From the NCBI GenBank assembly GCA_963789025.1, contig CAWBIT010000005.1, positions 620,001 to 684,000 of the forward strand: a DNA stretch of 64,000 bases. The letters are read 5' to 3'. Origin of the DNA: AP-15 sp963789025 (GTDB lineage Bacteria > Pseudomonadota > Alphaproteobacteria > ATCC43930 > CGMCC-115725). The stretch's first letter is position 1. Every line of letters begins with the position of its first letter. Both the position numbers and the translations under genes were made by a program. Below, piece after piece: positions 9,235-18,615 of this stretch. The notes under the pieces were generated by a model. The model was not told the origin of the DNA. It saw nothing but the letters and a program-made list of their open reading frames with translations, and made no database searches.

Positions 9235-10849
9235 CTATCGCTCTAGGTTGCCCGAGAGCGTCTCTTCGGCCGGCAGGGTCAATCGAAAGATGGCGCCGCG
9301 TGGGTTATTCGGCGCTGCCGACAGGCACCCGCCATGGGCCTCGACGATCGAGCGGCTGATCGCCAGTCCCATGCCAATCCCATCGGGTTTGGTCGTGTAA
9401 AAGGATTGGAACAGCCGGTCGACGTTCGCCGGATCGAGCCCCGGACCGGTATCCTGCACTTCGACAAAGACGTCTTTCGAGTCGTCCGCACCGGAGGCGA
9501 TCGTCAACTCGCGCGGCCCGTCGCTGGCGCCGGTCATTGCCTCGACGGCGTTGACGATGAGATTAACGATTACCTGCTGCACTTGCACCCAATCTCCCGG
9601 GACGAGCGGCAGGACGTCCGCAAGCCCGGTCCGCAACCCCACGCGATTCCTCTGCAGTTCAGCCTGGGTCAGGGAGATGACCTCGCGGATAGCCTCGTTG
9701 ATGTCCAGGTGGTCTCGGCGGGGCGGGGCCTTCTTGACGAGTGCCCGAACGTGAGCAATGACTTCCCCGGCGCGCTTGCCGTCTCGGACGATGCCGAGCG
9801 AGCGCCTGTCGGACTTGTTCCAGCTCCGGCGGTCGCGCGCCGAGCCAGCGCAGCCCCGCACTGGCGTTGGCGATGACCGCGGCAATCGGCTGATTGATTT
9901 CATGAGCAATCGAGGCGGATAGCTGCCCCATCGTTGCGACGCGATTCGCGTGTGCCAGCTCCATCTGGAGCTCGCGGTAGCGCCGCTCGCTTTCGCGTAT
10001 TTCGGCCTCCGCGCGCTTGCGCTCGGTCAGGTCGAGCACGAAAGTGACACCTTGGTTCGCAGTTTCATCGAAGCTCGTCCCGCCAAGCAGCACGGGCACA
10101 CGGCTGCCGTCTTTGCGTAAATACTCTTTCTCGAACGGTTGGATGGTCCCGGTCATCTTGACCTCGGCGACGGCGCGCTCAGTGCGGGCGCGCCATTCGG
10201 GCGGTGTTAGGCGGGTCCGATGCAGGCGACCTGAGGCGAGATCCTCACGGTCGTATCCCAGCATGTGGAGAAACGCGTCGTTGGCCTCAAGAACCTGACC
10301 TTCGAGCCCCCAAATGAAGATCCCGATGATATTGGCATCGACCAGATGCCGGATCTTCGCTTCGCGTTCTTCGAGCTCTCTGTGCAGTGTTGCCAACGAT
10401 CTCAGGTCAGCCTGCAATACGTCACGCCACTGCAGCAGGAGTTTGCGGTAAAGCTCGCTATATTCGTTCGGTTTCTTATCAAGAACGCAAATCGTTCCAA
10501 ATACTTCGCCATCGGGCCAAACGATCGGGATCCCCAGGTAAGAAATCATCCCCAGTTTGATATCAGGGTTCGATCGCCACTGTTCGTCCCGGAGCGCGTC
10601 AGGGACCAGCAGCGGTTGCCGGGTCTTCATCACGGTCTCGCAATAAAGCCCTGTATTAAGCGATGCGACTTCGTCCTGTTCGTAAGGGTTTCCCTTGGTC
10701 TCGCTGGATAGGAAAACTTTGATGTTTGGGGGCTCTACTCTCATTATCAAGGCGGAGGGAACATGCATGATTTCGGCAGTAAGATCCACGATCTCTTGCC
10801 ACTTGCGGATGATTTCAAGCGGTACGGGGGTAGGATGCGGCATGTTCAA
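9235..10849 (-). pseudogene. GAF-PAS sensor histidine kinase, interrupted by a one-base frameshift
   Basis: Two overlapping frames together make one kinase of about 535 residues. The first holds a GAF domain (ISYLGIPIVWPDGEVFGTIC, roughly 20-150), a PAS domain ending LDLTERKRAEAE, and the H-box SIAHEINQPIAAVIANAS. The second holds the rest: GKRAGEVIAHVRALVKKAPP, the N-box LIVNAVEAM, and FYTTKPDGIGMGLAIS. Comparison with the neighbouring kinase places an extra base at 9793 (G on the + strand), just after the RQALAR segment. Removing it restores one frame. The likely start is the ATG at 10843; a TTG at 10849 overlaps the stop of the upstream kinase gene. If the extra base is real, the product has an H-box but no ATPase domain. 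Confidence 0.85.
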
Positions 10850-13800
10850 CCCCCTTCTTGCCGAACAACGATCGACCTCATCGTCTCAACGCGGTAGTAC
10901 CGCGCGTCCTCGGATGATTCCTCCTCGACCGGCAGCGTGAAGCGAAAGACGGCGCCATGGGGCTGGTTCGACGCCGCCGATAGCCGCCCGCCATGCGTCT
11001 CGACGATCGAGCGGCTGATCGCCAGTCCCATGCCAATCCCACCGGGCTTGGTCGTATAGAAGGACTGAAACAGTCGATCGAGGTCCGCCGCATCAATTCC
11101 TGGGCCGGTATCCTGCACTTCGACGAATACGGTGTTCGCATCGTCCGTGCCGGAGGCAATCGTAAGCTCACGTGATCTGTCGCCGACGCTGCTCATCGCC
11201 TCGACGGCATTGACGATCAGGTTCATGATCACCTGATGCAGCTGGACCCGATCTGCCGGAACCAACGGCAGGTCGCCTGCAAGCCTCGTCTGCAGCCTTA
11301 CGCGATTCTGCTGCACTTCTGTCTGGGTCAAGGCAATGACCTCGCGGATTGCCTCATTGATATCCAAGCGGTCCCGGCGCGGCGGCACTTTCTTTACCAG
11401 CGCACGGATGCGGTCGATGACCTCGCCGGCTCGACTGCCGTCTCTGACGATACGGCAGAGCGCCTGCCTGGCTTCTTCCAGATCCGGCGGCTGTGCGCCC
11501 AGCCAGCGCACACCCGCACTGGCGTTGGTAATTACCGCGGCAATCGGTTGGTTGATTTCGTGCGCGATCGAAGCGGTCATCTCGCCCAGCAGCATGACCC
11601 GATTGAGACGCGCGAGATCGGCCTCGGCCTGCTGCAAGGCCGCCTCCGCGCGTTTGCGATCGGTGATGTCGACGATAACTGCAACCCGGAAGGCTGGCGT
11701 GCTGTCTGTCGCGGGGACGACAAACGAGGTGACGTCGGCCCATACGACCTCGCCGTCCTTGCGTCGGTAACGCTTGCGTTGCAGAACCCCGACAGTACCG
11801 CTATCGATACGCTCTTGCATCGCGGCCCGATCATCCTCGTGAGTAAGCTCCAGCGTCGTGAGATTTCGCAGCTCCGCCTCGGTATAACCGGTCATCCGCT
11901 GAAAACTCGCGTTCGCCGTAAGATACTTTCTGCGCTCAAAATCAATGGTTGTGATGCCGACCGGGGCGATCTCGAACATGGCTCGCCAACGCTCCTCGCT
12001 CGCCCGCAAAGCCGCCTCGGCACGTTTACGATTGGTGATGTGGCGGCCGACGCCGCGGTAACCGATGAAGCGCCCGGTCGTGTCAAATACCGGCAGCCCA
12101 GAGACGGAGACGTAGCGCTTGCCGCCGTCGGGCGTAGGCCGCGCGTGCTCGAAATCACGGAACGGCAGGTGGGCATCGAGCGTTTCGCGGTGCCTGCGCC
12201 AGGCCTCGGCATCAGGCTCAACGTAGGGCACTTCCCAGCGCGCTTTACCGATCTCGGAGCCCGGCGCCGGCGCGTCAGCAACGCCTTCGGCGAACTCCTG
12301 GCGAATGAAGCGATGCTGCGCGTCGCTCTCCCAGTACACGTCGAATGAGAATTGCACGAGAGTGCGAAAACGCTCCTCGGCTTCCCGCAGCGCCTCCTCG
12401 GCCTGTTTGCGTTCGGTGATGTCGACGGCCACCACGGCAAGAAAAGCCGGCGTGCTGTCCGTCGCCGGAATAAAAAATGTATTGACGTCGGCCCATATGA
12501 ACTCGCCGTCCTTGCGTCGGTAACGCCTTTCAATTCGATAACTACGCGGCGGCCCAGCAACGATCTCATCAATACGCTTTTGCGTCGCTGCCCGATCTTC
12601 CTCGGGAGTGATATCCAGCACCGTAAGATTTCGCAGCTCGTCCTCGGTATAGCCGGTCATCCGCTGGAAAGCCACGTTCGCCGTCGCATATCTTCCGTGC
12701 ACAAGATCGAACGTTGTTACGATGCCAACTGCGGTCGTCTCGAACACGGTTCGCCAACGCTCTTCGCTCGCGCGCAAAGCCGCCTCGAACCGCACGCGTT
12801 CGGTGATGTCCATATAGACCGACTGCAGGAAGGGAGCGGCGGTATCGGTCGCCGGCACCAACGTCGTCGTGATGTTAAGCCATACCGGGGTACCGTCCTT
12901 TTTGAGGAATTTCTTTTCAACCTGACGCTCGGTTAGCAAGCCGCTCCTGATTTTTGCATAGAACTCCGCGGTTGCCGCCCGTTCGTCCTCGTGGTTGAGT
13001 TCGAGGACGTTCCGCCCGACGATTTCCGCCTCGGTGCGGCCAAGCATTCGTTGAAGCGCCGGGTTCGCTGCGGTAAAGACGCCGTCGAGCCGAACCAAAG
13101 CCATGCCGGCGGCCGACGTCTCGAACAGCCTGCGCCAGCGCTCCTCGCTCGCACGCAATGCCGCTTCGGCCCGCCTGCGTTTGATGAACTGGCCGATCTG
13201 GCTGCCGATCGCCGACATTGTTGCGAGCTGCTCTGGATCGGGTTCCCGAGCCGCGCGGCTGAAGAACTCGATGACCCCGAGGGCTTCGGTGTCGAGCAGG
13301 ATCGGGAAAATGACGGCTCCGTGCAGCCCCGCTCTCGCCGCCGCCGCTGCGCGCAAGAATTGGGGTTCGGTCGTCGCATCGGCCATCCAGATCGGTTTTG
13401 CGCTTCGCCAAACCTGCCCGAGCCGCCCTTCGCCCGACGCGTAGCCCCGCTCGCGGGTGGCCGTGGCAAAATCCGCGGTCTCCATATCGGGCCCGTGCCA
13501 GAAGCTATCGCACCGGAGCGGGACACCTTCCTGCGCGCGCTCCCAATCGAAACTCCACAGAGCGCCCCAGTCCCATTTCAGCGTTTCGCCGATCGCCCGA
13601 ACGATATGCGGAGCGGCCGCGGCGACGCTGTCGGCCTCGGCCAGAACGCGCGTGACGGCATGCTGCGCGTCGCGGCGCTGTTCGGCCCCCCTGCGCTCGG
13701 TGATGTCTTCGCAGGCAATCAAGACAATCGCATCATTACCCGACCGCCGCACCGCCTTTGCATTCTCGCGTACCCAAATCGTCGTGCCGTCCTTGCGGAT

Positions 13801-14766
13801 TTTGCGAATCTCCCAGCTATGCGGACGGCCGAGTTCTTGCAGGCAGGTTGCCACACGGCTTTTGACGAGCTCTCGGTCCCCCTCGAAAAACACGTTCAGC
13901 ACCGATTGTCCAATTAGCTCGGCGGCCGTGTAGCCGAGTTGAGCGGCACCAAAGCCGTTCACCGACAGCACCGTCCCGGTCGGACTGACCATGAAATACA
14001 TGACGGGGTTATGTTCAAATACTTCCCGCCACTGCTCCTCGCTCTCTCGCAGCGCCTGCTCGGCCCGCTTGCGCTCGGTAATGTCGTTGCTGGTCACAAC
14101 AATTGTTGCCGGCCGTCCGTGCCGGTCCCGTTGCAGCGACCAGCGGCTGGCCACGAGGACCGGTGTGCCATCCCGTCTGTTGTTGACAAGCTCGCCTTCC
14201 CACCGGCCGACGCGGAGCAGCTCGGCCTTGATCTGGTCGAGCGGTAAAGGAACAGCGGGATTCCTGAGTTCGGAACCGACCCTACCCACCGCTTCGGCGC
14301 GGTCCCAGCCGTACAATTCCTCAGCGCCGCGACTCCAATAAGTGATCACATCATCGTCAAAGTGGCGGGCGACGATGGAATCATGTGTCAGATCGAGGAG
14401 GGCGGCTCGTTCGCGCAGCGTCCCTTCCGCCGACCGGCTTTTCAGCGCTAGAAAGGTTGTCAGCCCGATTACTGCGGCACCGATCGATGCTTTTAGGCCG
14501 ACGTTGCCAGCGTGCGTCTCGGTCAAACCCGGCAAGAAGAAGGCTAACAGTGTGAGACCTACACAACCGGCGCCAACCAATACCACGGCTCGCGCATTGC
14601 AGAAACGTGCGGCCAACAGCACGACGAGGACGTAAAATAATGCCGCCGTGAGTTTCTCCGATGTCCTCACTTGGGCAACGAAGACCGCGATCGCGAGTGC
14701 GGCGGTCGCGACCGGGAAAAGCGCGGAGGTGGCACTCCGCCATGAGTGCGCCTGAAGCCTCATCAT
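10846..14766 (-). CDS. Membrane-anchored hybrid-length sensor histidine kinase with six PAS domains and one GAF
   Basis: About 1,306 residues from the ATG at 14766 (the frame could extend to a TTG at 14832). Several hydrophobic segments cover roughly residues 15-110, as in MASE-like sensor ends. PAS domains follow, most closed by a DITERKRAE-type helix, at about 125-235, 245-365, 540-660, 670-795, 800-915 and 925-1045; a GAF lies near 370-525. The H-box is SIAHEINQPIAAVITNAS, then NLIVNAVEAM and FYTTKPGGIGMGLAIS of the ATPase. There is no receiver domain. PAS4 and PAS6 are very alike (KYLTANASFQRMTGYTE versus RYATANVAFQRMTGYTE), implying internal duplication. Its C-terminal kinase core is a close paralogue of the next gene. 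Ligands cannot be told; no heme-binding FixL signature was found. Confidence 0.92.
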   Translation of the reverse strand: MMRLQAHSWRSATSALFPVATAALAIAVFVAQVRTSEKLTAALFYVLVVLLAARFCNARAVVLVGAGCVGLTLLAFFLPGLTETHAGNVGLKASIGAAVIGLTTFLALKSRSAEGTLRERAALLDLTHDSIVARHFDDDVITYWSRGAEELYGWDRAEAVGRVGSELRNPAVPLPLDQIKAELLRVGRWEGELVNNRRDGTPVLVASRWSLQRDRHGRPATIVVTSNDITERKRAEQALRESEEQWREVFEHNPVMYFMVSPTGTVLSVNGFGAAQLGYTAAELIGQSVLNVFFEGDRELVKSRVATCLQELGRPHSWEIRKIRKDGTTIWVRENAKAVRRSGNDAIVLIACEDITERRGAEQRRDAQHAVTRVLAEADSVAAAAPHIVRAIGETLKWDWGALWSFDWERAQEGVPLRCDSFWHGPDMETADFATATRERGYASGEGRLGQVWRSAKPIWMADATTEPQFLRAAAAARAGLHGAVIFPILLDTEALGVIEFFSRAAREPDPEQLATMSAIGSQIGQFIKRRRAEAALRASEERWRRLFETSAAGMALVRLDGVFTAANPALQRMLGRTEAEIVGRNVLELNHEDERAATAEFYAKIRSGLLTERQVEKKFLKKDGTPVWLNITTTLVPATDTAAPFLQSVYMDITERVRFEAALRASEERWRTVFETTAVGIVTTFDLVHGRYATANVAFQRMTGYTEDELRNLTVLDITPEEDRAATQKRIDEIVAGPPRSYRIERRYRRKDGEFIWADVNTFFIPATDSTPAFLAVVAVDITERKQAEEALREAEERFRTLVQFSFDVYWESDAQHRFIRQEFAEGVADAPAPGSEIGKARWEVPYVEPDAEAWRRHRETLDAHLPFRDFEHARPTPDGGKRYVSVSGLPVFDTTGRFIGYRGVGRHITNRKRAEAALRASEERWRAMFEIAPVGITTIDFERRKYLTANASFQRMTGYTEAELRNLTTLELTHEDDRAAMQERIDSGTVGVLQRKRYRRKDGEVVWADVTSFVVPATDSTPAFRVAVIVDITDRKRAEAALQQAEADLARLNRVMLLGEMTASIAHEINQPIAAVITNASAGVRWLGAQPPDLEEARQALCRIVRDGSRAGEVIDRIRALVKKVPPRRDRLDINEAIREVIALTQTEVQQNRVRLQTRLAGDLPLVPADRVQLHQVIMNLIVNAVEAMSSVGDRSRELTIASGTDDANTVFVEVQDTGPGIDAADLDRLFQSFYTTKPGGIGMGLAISRSIVETHGGRLSAASNQPHGAVFRFTLPVEEESSEDARYYRVETMRSIVVRQEGG

Positions 14767-15067
14767 GGTTCCGGCTCGATCTTTACGCTGTCTCCAGCTT
14801 AACACGGCACCTCCCGACTTTATGCCAGGCAAGGAGGTGCCGGGCGCCCTCGGGAGTGTGGCGGCGCGACCGGCTCACAAATGTGCCTTGCCGCTCGGGC
14901 CAGTTCCTATATTAAAGGCGCCTGTAGCTGCTCGCGAGGCAACTTCTTAGGATCGCTCCGGTGCCGCGCTATCGCTATCCCCTGGGCCGCACTTTGCTGC
15001 ACTCCGCCCTGCTCGGCGTAGGACCGACGCGTCGGCAACATTGCGCGCGTCCTGGCGAGCGCTGACG

Positions 15068-15694
15068 ATGGCCGAGGCGATACCGACGGTCATCGTCATC
15101 GACGACGATCCCGCAATCCGAGAGTCGATCGGTGGCCTGCTCCGATCCGTCGGGCTGCAAGCGAAGCTGCTCGCTTCGGTAGATGAGTTCCTCAAGGCCG
15201 GCCGGCCGGACGCGCCCGCCTGCCTGGTGCTCGATGTCCGGTTGCCCGGACAAAGCGGCCTTGATTTCCAAAGAGAGCTCGCCGCCGCGAACCTCCACCT
15301 CCCGATCGTCTTCATCACCGGGTATGGCGACATCCCGATGACCGTCAAGGCGATGAAGGGTGGCGCGATCGAGTTCCTGACCAAGCCATTCCGCGACCAA
15401 GATTTGCTCGACGCGATCCAACTCGGCCTCGGGCGCGACCGCGCTCGGCTGGAGGACGAAAAAGCTCTGGCGGGGTTGCGGACGCGCTTTGAGACCCTCA
15501 CCCCGCGTGAGCGTGAGGTGATGGCCTTGGTGGCGGCTGGCCGTCTCAATAAGCAGATCGCCTACGAGATCGGCGTCAGCGAGATTACCGTAAAAGTCCA
15601 TCGTGGCCAGGTCATGCGAAAGATGCAGGCAGCTTCTCTGCCTGATTTGGCCCGGATGGCCGACAGGCTGGAGCTCACCAGGGAAAAGTCTTAG
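15068..15694 (+). CDS. FixJ/NarL-family response regulator transcription factor
   Basis: About 208 residues from the ATG at 15068; a TTG nine codons upstream is less likely. Receiver: VIVIDDDPAIRESIGG, phosphoacceptor in LVLDVRLPGQSG, FITGYGDIPMTVKAMKGGA and FLTKPFRDQDLL. Output: a LuxR-type helix-turn-helix, TPREREVMALVAAGRLNKQI followed by GVSEITVKVHRGQVMRKM, which is the FixJ/StyR layout. It is transcribed divergently from the six-PAS kinase with about 300 bases between the chosen starts. It is therefore the natural partner of that kinase and may bind the shared upstream region. Targets are unknown. Confidence 0.92.
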   Translation: MAEAIPTVIVIDDDPAIRESIGGLLRSVGLQAKLLASVDEFLKAGRPDAPACLVLDVRLPGQSGLDFQRELAAANLHLPIVFITGYGDIPMTVKAMKGGAIEFLTKPFRDQDLLDAIQLGLGRDRARLEDEKALAGLRTRFETLTPREREVMALVAAGRLNKQIAYEIGVSEITVKVHRGQVMRKMQAASLPDLARMADRLELTREKS

Positions 15695-15896
15695 AGCTGC
15701 TAGGCAGCCACGGCCGGCGCGCCTCCCGAGACTTCCTATTTCGGCGGAGCCGCTCCTTCGAGCGCGATCCTATACCAAAGTTTAATTAGAATGATTCTCA
15801 AGCGGCAGCCATTCATCCGCCGATGCAATAGCACGGACTAAAACGCTCCCTTAGCTTTGATCGCGACATTCTAACCTCTTTTGTTGGAAGGCGGTC

Positions 15897-16487
15897 ATGC
15901 AGCGACGCAACCTACGCACAAATCCGCGCCAGATCGCAAGGCGCCGCAACCCGAGGCGATGGGCTGCAATGAAGACCAATGCGCCTCCAGAGCCCGCCCT
16001 CTGGCGCGAAAACCCGCTGCCGATAGACGCGAAGCGGTCGAGCCCGGCAACAGCCGACGAGTCTCTGGGATTCGGCCGTTTCCGTGTCCTCTTGCGCCGG
16101 CGCCAGCTACTCGCCGATGGCGTTCCGGTCGAGCTCGGCACGCGCGCCTTCGATCTCCTTCTGGCCCTCTTGGAGGCCGACGGCTTACTGGTGTCAAAAG
16201 ACGAGCTCCTCGGCCGCGTGTGGCCGGGCATAGTGGTGTCGGAAGAGAACCTCAAGGTTCAGGTCTCCGCATTGCGCAAGGCGCTGGGTGTGGACCGCGA
16301 TATCATCCGCACGGAATTCGGCCGCGGCTACCGCTTCACCGGGGCGCTCCGCAATGCCGGTCCGGATGCGCGACGATCTCCGACACCAACAAAGCTGCGG
16401 TCTGCCCCTGCCTTTGCCTTCCCCGCAAGCGGGAGGGCGCCACAGAACCAGTGGCAATCGCTCCGGTGTAGGTTCACGTCGAGCTAG
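15897..16487 (+). CDS. OmpR/PhoB-type winged-helix transcriptional regulator (lone trans_reg_C domain)
   Basis: 196 residues with a basic N-terminal tail (to about 55) and one winged-helix domain from FGRFRVLLRRRQLLADG to FGRGYRFTGALR. The recognition part is SEENLKVQVSALRKALG and the wing is TEFGRGYRF. No receiver domain precedes it. In many alphaproteobacteria this domain opens a large regulator with AAA or cyclase parts, or a CadC-like membrane sensor; nothing of that kind follows here. Instead the last 45 residues are low in pattern and cross a palindrome (CCCCGCAAGCGGG, about 16422-16434), so the gene may be truncated by a REP-like insertion. Start: ATG 15897 has GGAAGG upstream; ATG 15969 is an alternative. 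Confidence 0.75.
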   Translation: MQRRNLRTNPRQIARRRNPRRWAAMKTNAPPEPALWRENPLPIDAKRSSPATADESLGFGRFRVLLRRRQLLADGVPVELGTRAFDLLLALLEADGLLVSKDELLGRVWPGIVVSEENLKVQVSALRKALGVDRDIIRTEFGRGYRFTGALRNAGPDARRSPTPTKLRSAPAFAFPASGRAPQNQWQSLRCRFTSS

Positions 16488-16661
16488 CGGCCGAACGCGG
16501 TAACCGAAACCGGCGTCAATGGCGATGTCGGCTCTGTTGCATCACTTACTGCGATTTACTGCAGTTAACGGTGCTTGGAAGGTCGTGCGGATTAATTAGG
16601 TGAGGCGCTCAGCGTCGCGCACTGAAACGAACCTTTATTCCGAAACCGCGGAGGGTGACCG

Positions 16662-17185
16662 GTGGCACAGTTCACTGATTTGGCCACTATGGAAGCAAAT
16701 GCCAAACGCGATACCCGTAATGGTTCTGTGTGGAGCGATCTGACAAAACCCGGTTTCGATGATCAATATCTGCACGAAGAAATTCTAACGCTGCTCCCAC
16801 GCCTCGAGCGTTTTGCGCGCGCTCTGACGCATGATGTCGTGAGCACCGACGATCTCGTTCAGGACTGTCTCACCCGCGCGTTGGAGAAAATACACATGTG
16901 GCAGCAGGAATCGATCTTCGGGCGTGGCTATTCACAATTCTGTATCGCCAATACATCAGCCACGCGCGGCGGGATGCGGCATCGCAAGACGACGTTTGTC
17001 ACCGTGGATCTGCATCAACAAAAAACCCTAATCTATCGGGGCTGGTGCACCACCAATCTCAGCCATCATATCCGCGCATACGATTACAGCGATTTGCCGG
17101 TCCGTATCCGTCCGGTTGGTATAGGGGACGCTCGTCGACCGTCTTGGCGCGCGGGTTGCGCGGCTTTTTCGACCAGGCCCCTTAG
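16662..17185 (+). pseudogene. ECF sigma factor remnant (region 2 only, frameshifted)
   Basis: The first frame starts at 16662 and carries sigma region 2.1-2.2: LLPRLERFARALTHDV then TDDLVQDCLTRALEKIHMW. The next conserved part, GIDLRAWLFTILYRQYISHARR, is in the next frame starting near 16898. About one base is missing around 16903-16908. After that second part no region 4 helix-turn-helix is found in any frame, and the sequence runs into the 3' end of the opposing transferase gene at 17084. It is thus doubly disabled. Related factors of this type, with LRAWLFTIL, are often general-stress or anti-sigma-linked ECFs; no anti-sigma gene is adjacent. Confidence 0.75.
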
Positions 17186-18190
17186 AGAACGCGCCGCGGT
17201 GGCCAGGCGACCGGGTATCAAGGGGCGGGCTTGTTCAGCCCGATCGGCGATCCAATCGCCGATCGCGAATCGGCGAAAGATCGACAGGTCCAAGCGATGG
17301 CGGGTGGTCGGAATAATTTCGCCGCCAAATTTTCGCAAGAAGAGGTGCGCGCCCCCAAGACTGTAACGGGTCATGCCCTCACGGCATCCCCACTCGATAG
17401 CCCGCCAATGCAACAAGTCGTTCGGCCGCAGATGGAGCGTATTCTGCAGCGAGCTGTTCGCCGCATATTCCATCATTCCATGGGGAAAGAACCGGATCAC
17501 AATGCCCGCGATAATTTTACCTTCAAAACGAGCGAGAAGCAGCAGTCGGTTATTTCTCAACGCCATGGTCTGATGGAACTCGTCTTCTCCTGGGATCGAC
17601 AACCCCTTGCGGCGAGACCATTCGACGAAGACCGGATAATAGGCGGAGACCTTGGCAGGGTCGTTGGCTGGCTCGACAGAAACCCCATGCCTGATCGCTC
17701 TTTTGATGTTCCTGCGCTTGTTTTCCGAGAATTTTCGGAAGAGCGCATCTGGACCGCGCGACAGATCCAGCATCGCGACGCCTTCGTATTGTTTCTTGCG
17801 AAAGCGGGGGTCGGCCAGAGCAGCGATGTCAGACCACACGAACATATCCAACAGCTTCGCGGATGCTGCCTCTACAAGAAGACCGTCGACCACGTTTGTC
17901 ATCGCCCGTACGCGATCGGCGCGGCGTGAAAAGACGATCTGAGGGCGTACGGATAGTCCCGATTGAACATAGGCGCCATCATTGGTCCCGGTCAGAACCG
18001 CTGTCACCTCCTCGCCACTCAGGCTCAGAATGGCAAACGCCCCTTTATTGCGGAAGCCGGGCTCTAAGAAATATTCCGGAGCCGTGTAGTGGGTCGGAAA
18101 ATTGGCATCGGCTAAACAGGCCCGCCAGAGCGCCTCGATCAGACCTCCTGGTCGATGGTGTAGTATATGATACGATGCCCTACCGTTCAT
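17084..18190 (-). CDS. FemAB/GNAT-like acyl- or aminoacyl-transferase (Acetyltransf_6/BioF2-like)
   Basis: 368 residues. The core from about 60 to 310 looks like the FemAB/BioF2-like double-GNAT fold: FRKFSENKRRNIKRAIRHGV, KIIAGIVIRFFPHGMMEYAANS and LHWRAIEWGCREGMTRYSLGG, ending with LRKFGGEI. These enzymes add acyl or aminoacyl groups to sugars or lipid-linked intermediates; a FemAB branch accompanies exosortase-linked exopolysaccharide loci. The last 50 residues are Arg/Ala-rich and less conserved. It overlaps the sigma-factor relic on the opposite strand. A short frame (18187-18369) ends in a TGA overlapping this ATG. Substrate is unknown; the neighbouring methyltransferases and flippase suggest a glycan or lipid carrier. 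Confidence 0.75.
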   Translation of the reverse strand: MNGRASYHILHHRPGGLIEALWRACLADANFPTHYTAPEYFLEPGFRNKGAFAILSLSGEEVTAVLTGTNDGAYVQSGLSVRPQIVFSRRADRVRAMTNVVDGLLVEAASAKLLDMFVWSDIAALADPRFRKKQYEGVAMLDLSRGPDALFRKFSENKRRNIKRAIRHGVSVEPANDPAKVSAYYPVFVEWSRRKGLSIPGEDEFHQTMALRNNRLLLLARFEGKIIAGIVIRFFPHGMMEYAANSSLQNTLHLRPNDLLHWRAIEWGCREGMTRYSLGGAHLFLRKFGGEIIPTTRHRLDLSIFRRFAIGDWIADRAEQARPLIPGRLATAARSLRGLVEKAAQPARQDGRRASPIPTGRIRTGKSL

Positions 18191-18369
18191 TTATGACGGT
18201 CCGATTCTTGCTTCACACGTCGCTTCGCCCGCACACAGAGGCCCCACCAACCGAGCGTGTCTAGACTGTCGCCGCATGGACAATCGTCCTGCCAATTCTT
18301 GTAATAGAACTCCACGCATTCTGCACAACTCACCAGCGCGCAAGGGAATTCCGGCCATCTTACCTCCAA
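18187..18369 (-). CDS. Possible 60-residue Cys-rich small protein, uncertain
   Basis: This frame begins at TTG and reads through six Cys (CALVSCAEC near 10-18, CPC at 30-32, C45) and a basic end. It stops in an ATGA overlap with the FemAB-like gene, which would couple their translation. Against it, the best ribosome-binding site here (GGAGGTAAGATG) serves an ATG about 15 bases inside in another frame. That second frame gives a 55-residue basic peptide (start MAGIPLRAGELCRMRG) ending just before the same gene. One of the two may be real; the Cys-rich one looks more protein-like, the other has the better start. Confidence 0.3.
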   Translation of the reverse strand: MEVRWPEFPCALVSCAECVEFYYKNWQDDCPCGDSLDTLGWWGLCVRAKRRVKQESDRHK

Positions 18370-18615
18370 GTCAGGATAATGCCGTAGCTAAACCCGATGG
18401 GGCGATTTTTCGGTGCATACCGCTAAACGCGCAATACACAGCGAGCTATTTTCAATACTCGATATCGCCCCAAAGGTCTACGATTTAATGTTCGTTTGCA
18501 ATGCGGTTGGAAACGCAACCGCGCCGTGGCGGCCAGCCTCGTTCCGCGTTTCCGCTCCAGCAATCGGGCTGATGGCAAGCGGATTGCTCAAAATTTGGGA
18601 AAGCCGATAAATAAC

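Noticed and set aside
11236..12348. A 370-codon plus-strand frame inside the six-PAS kinase
   Set aside because: It is a shadow of the PAS repeats; the minus-strand product matches known domains throughout.
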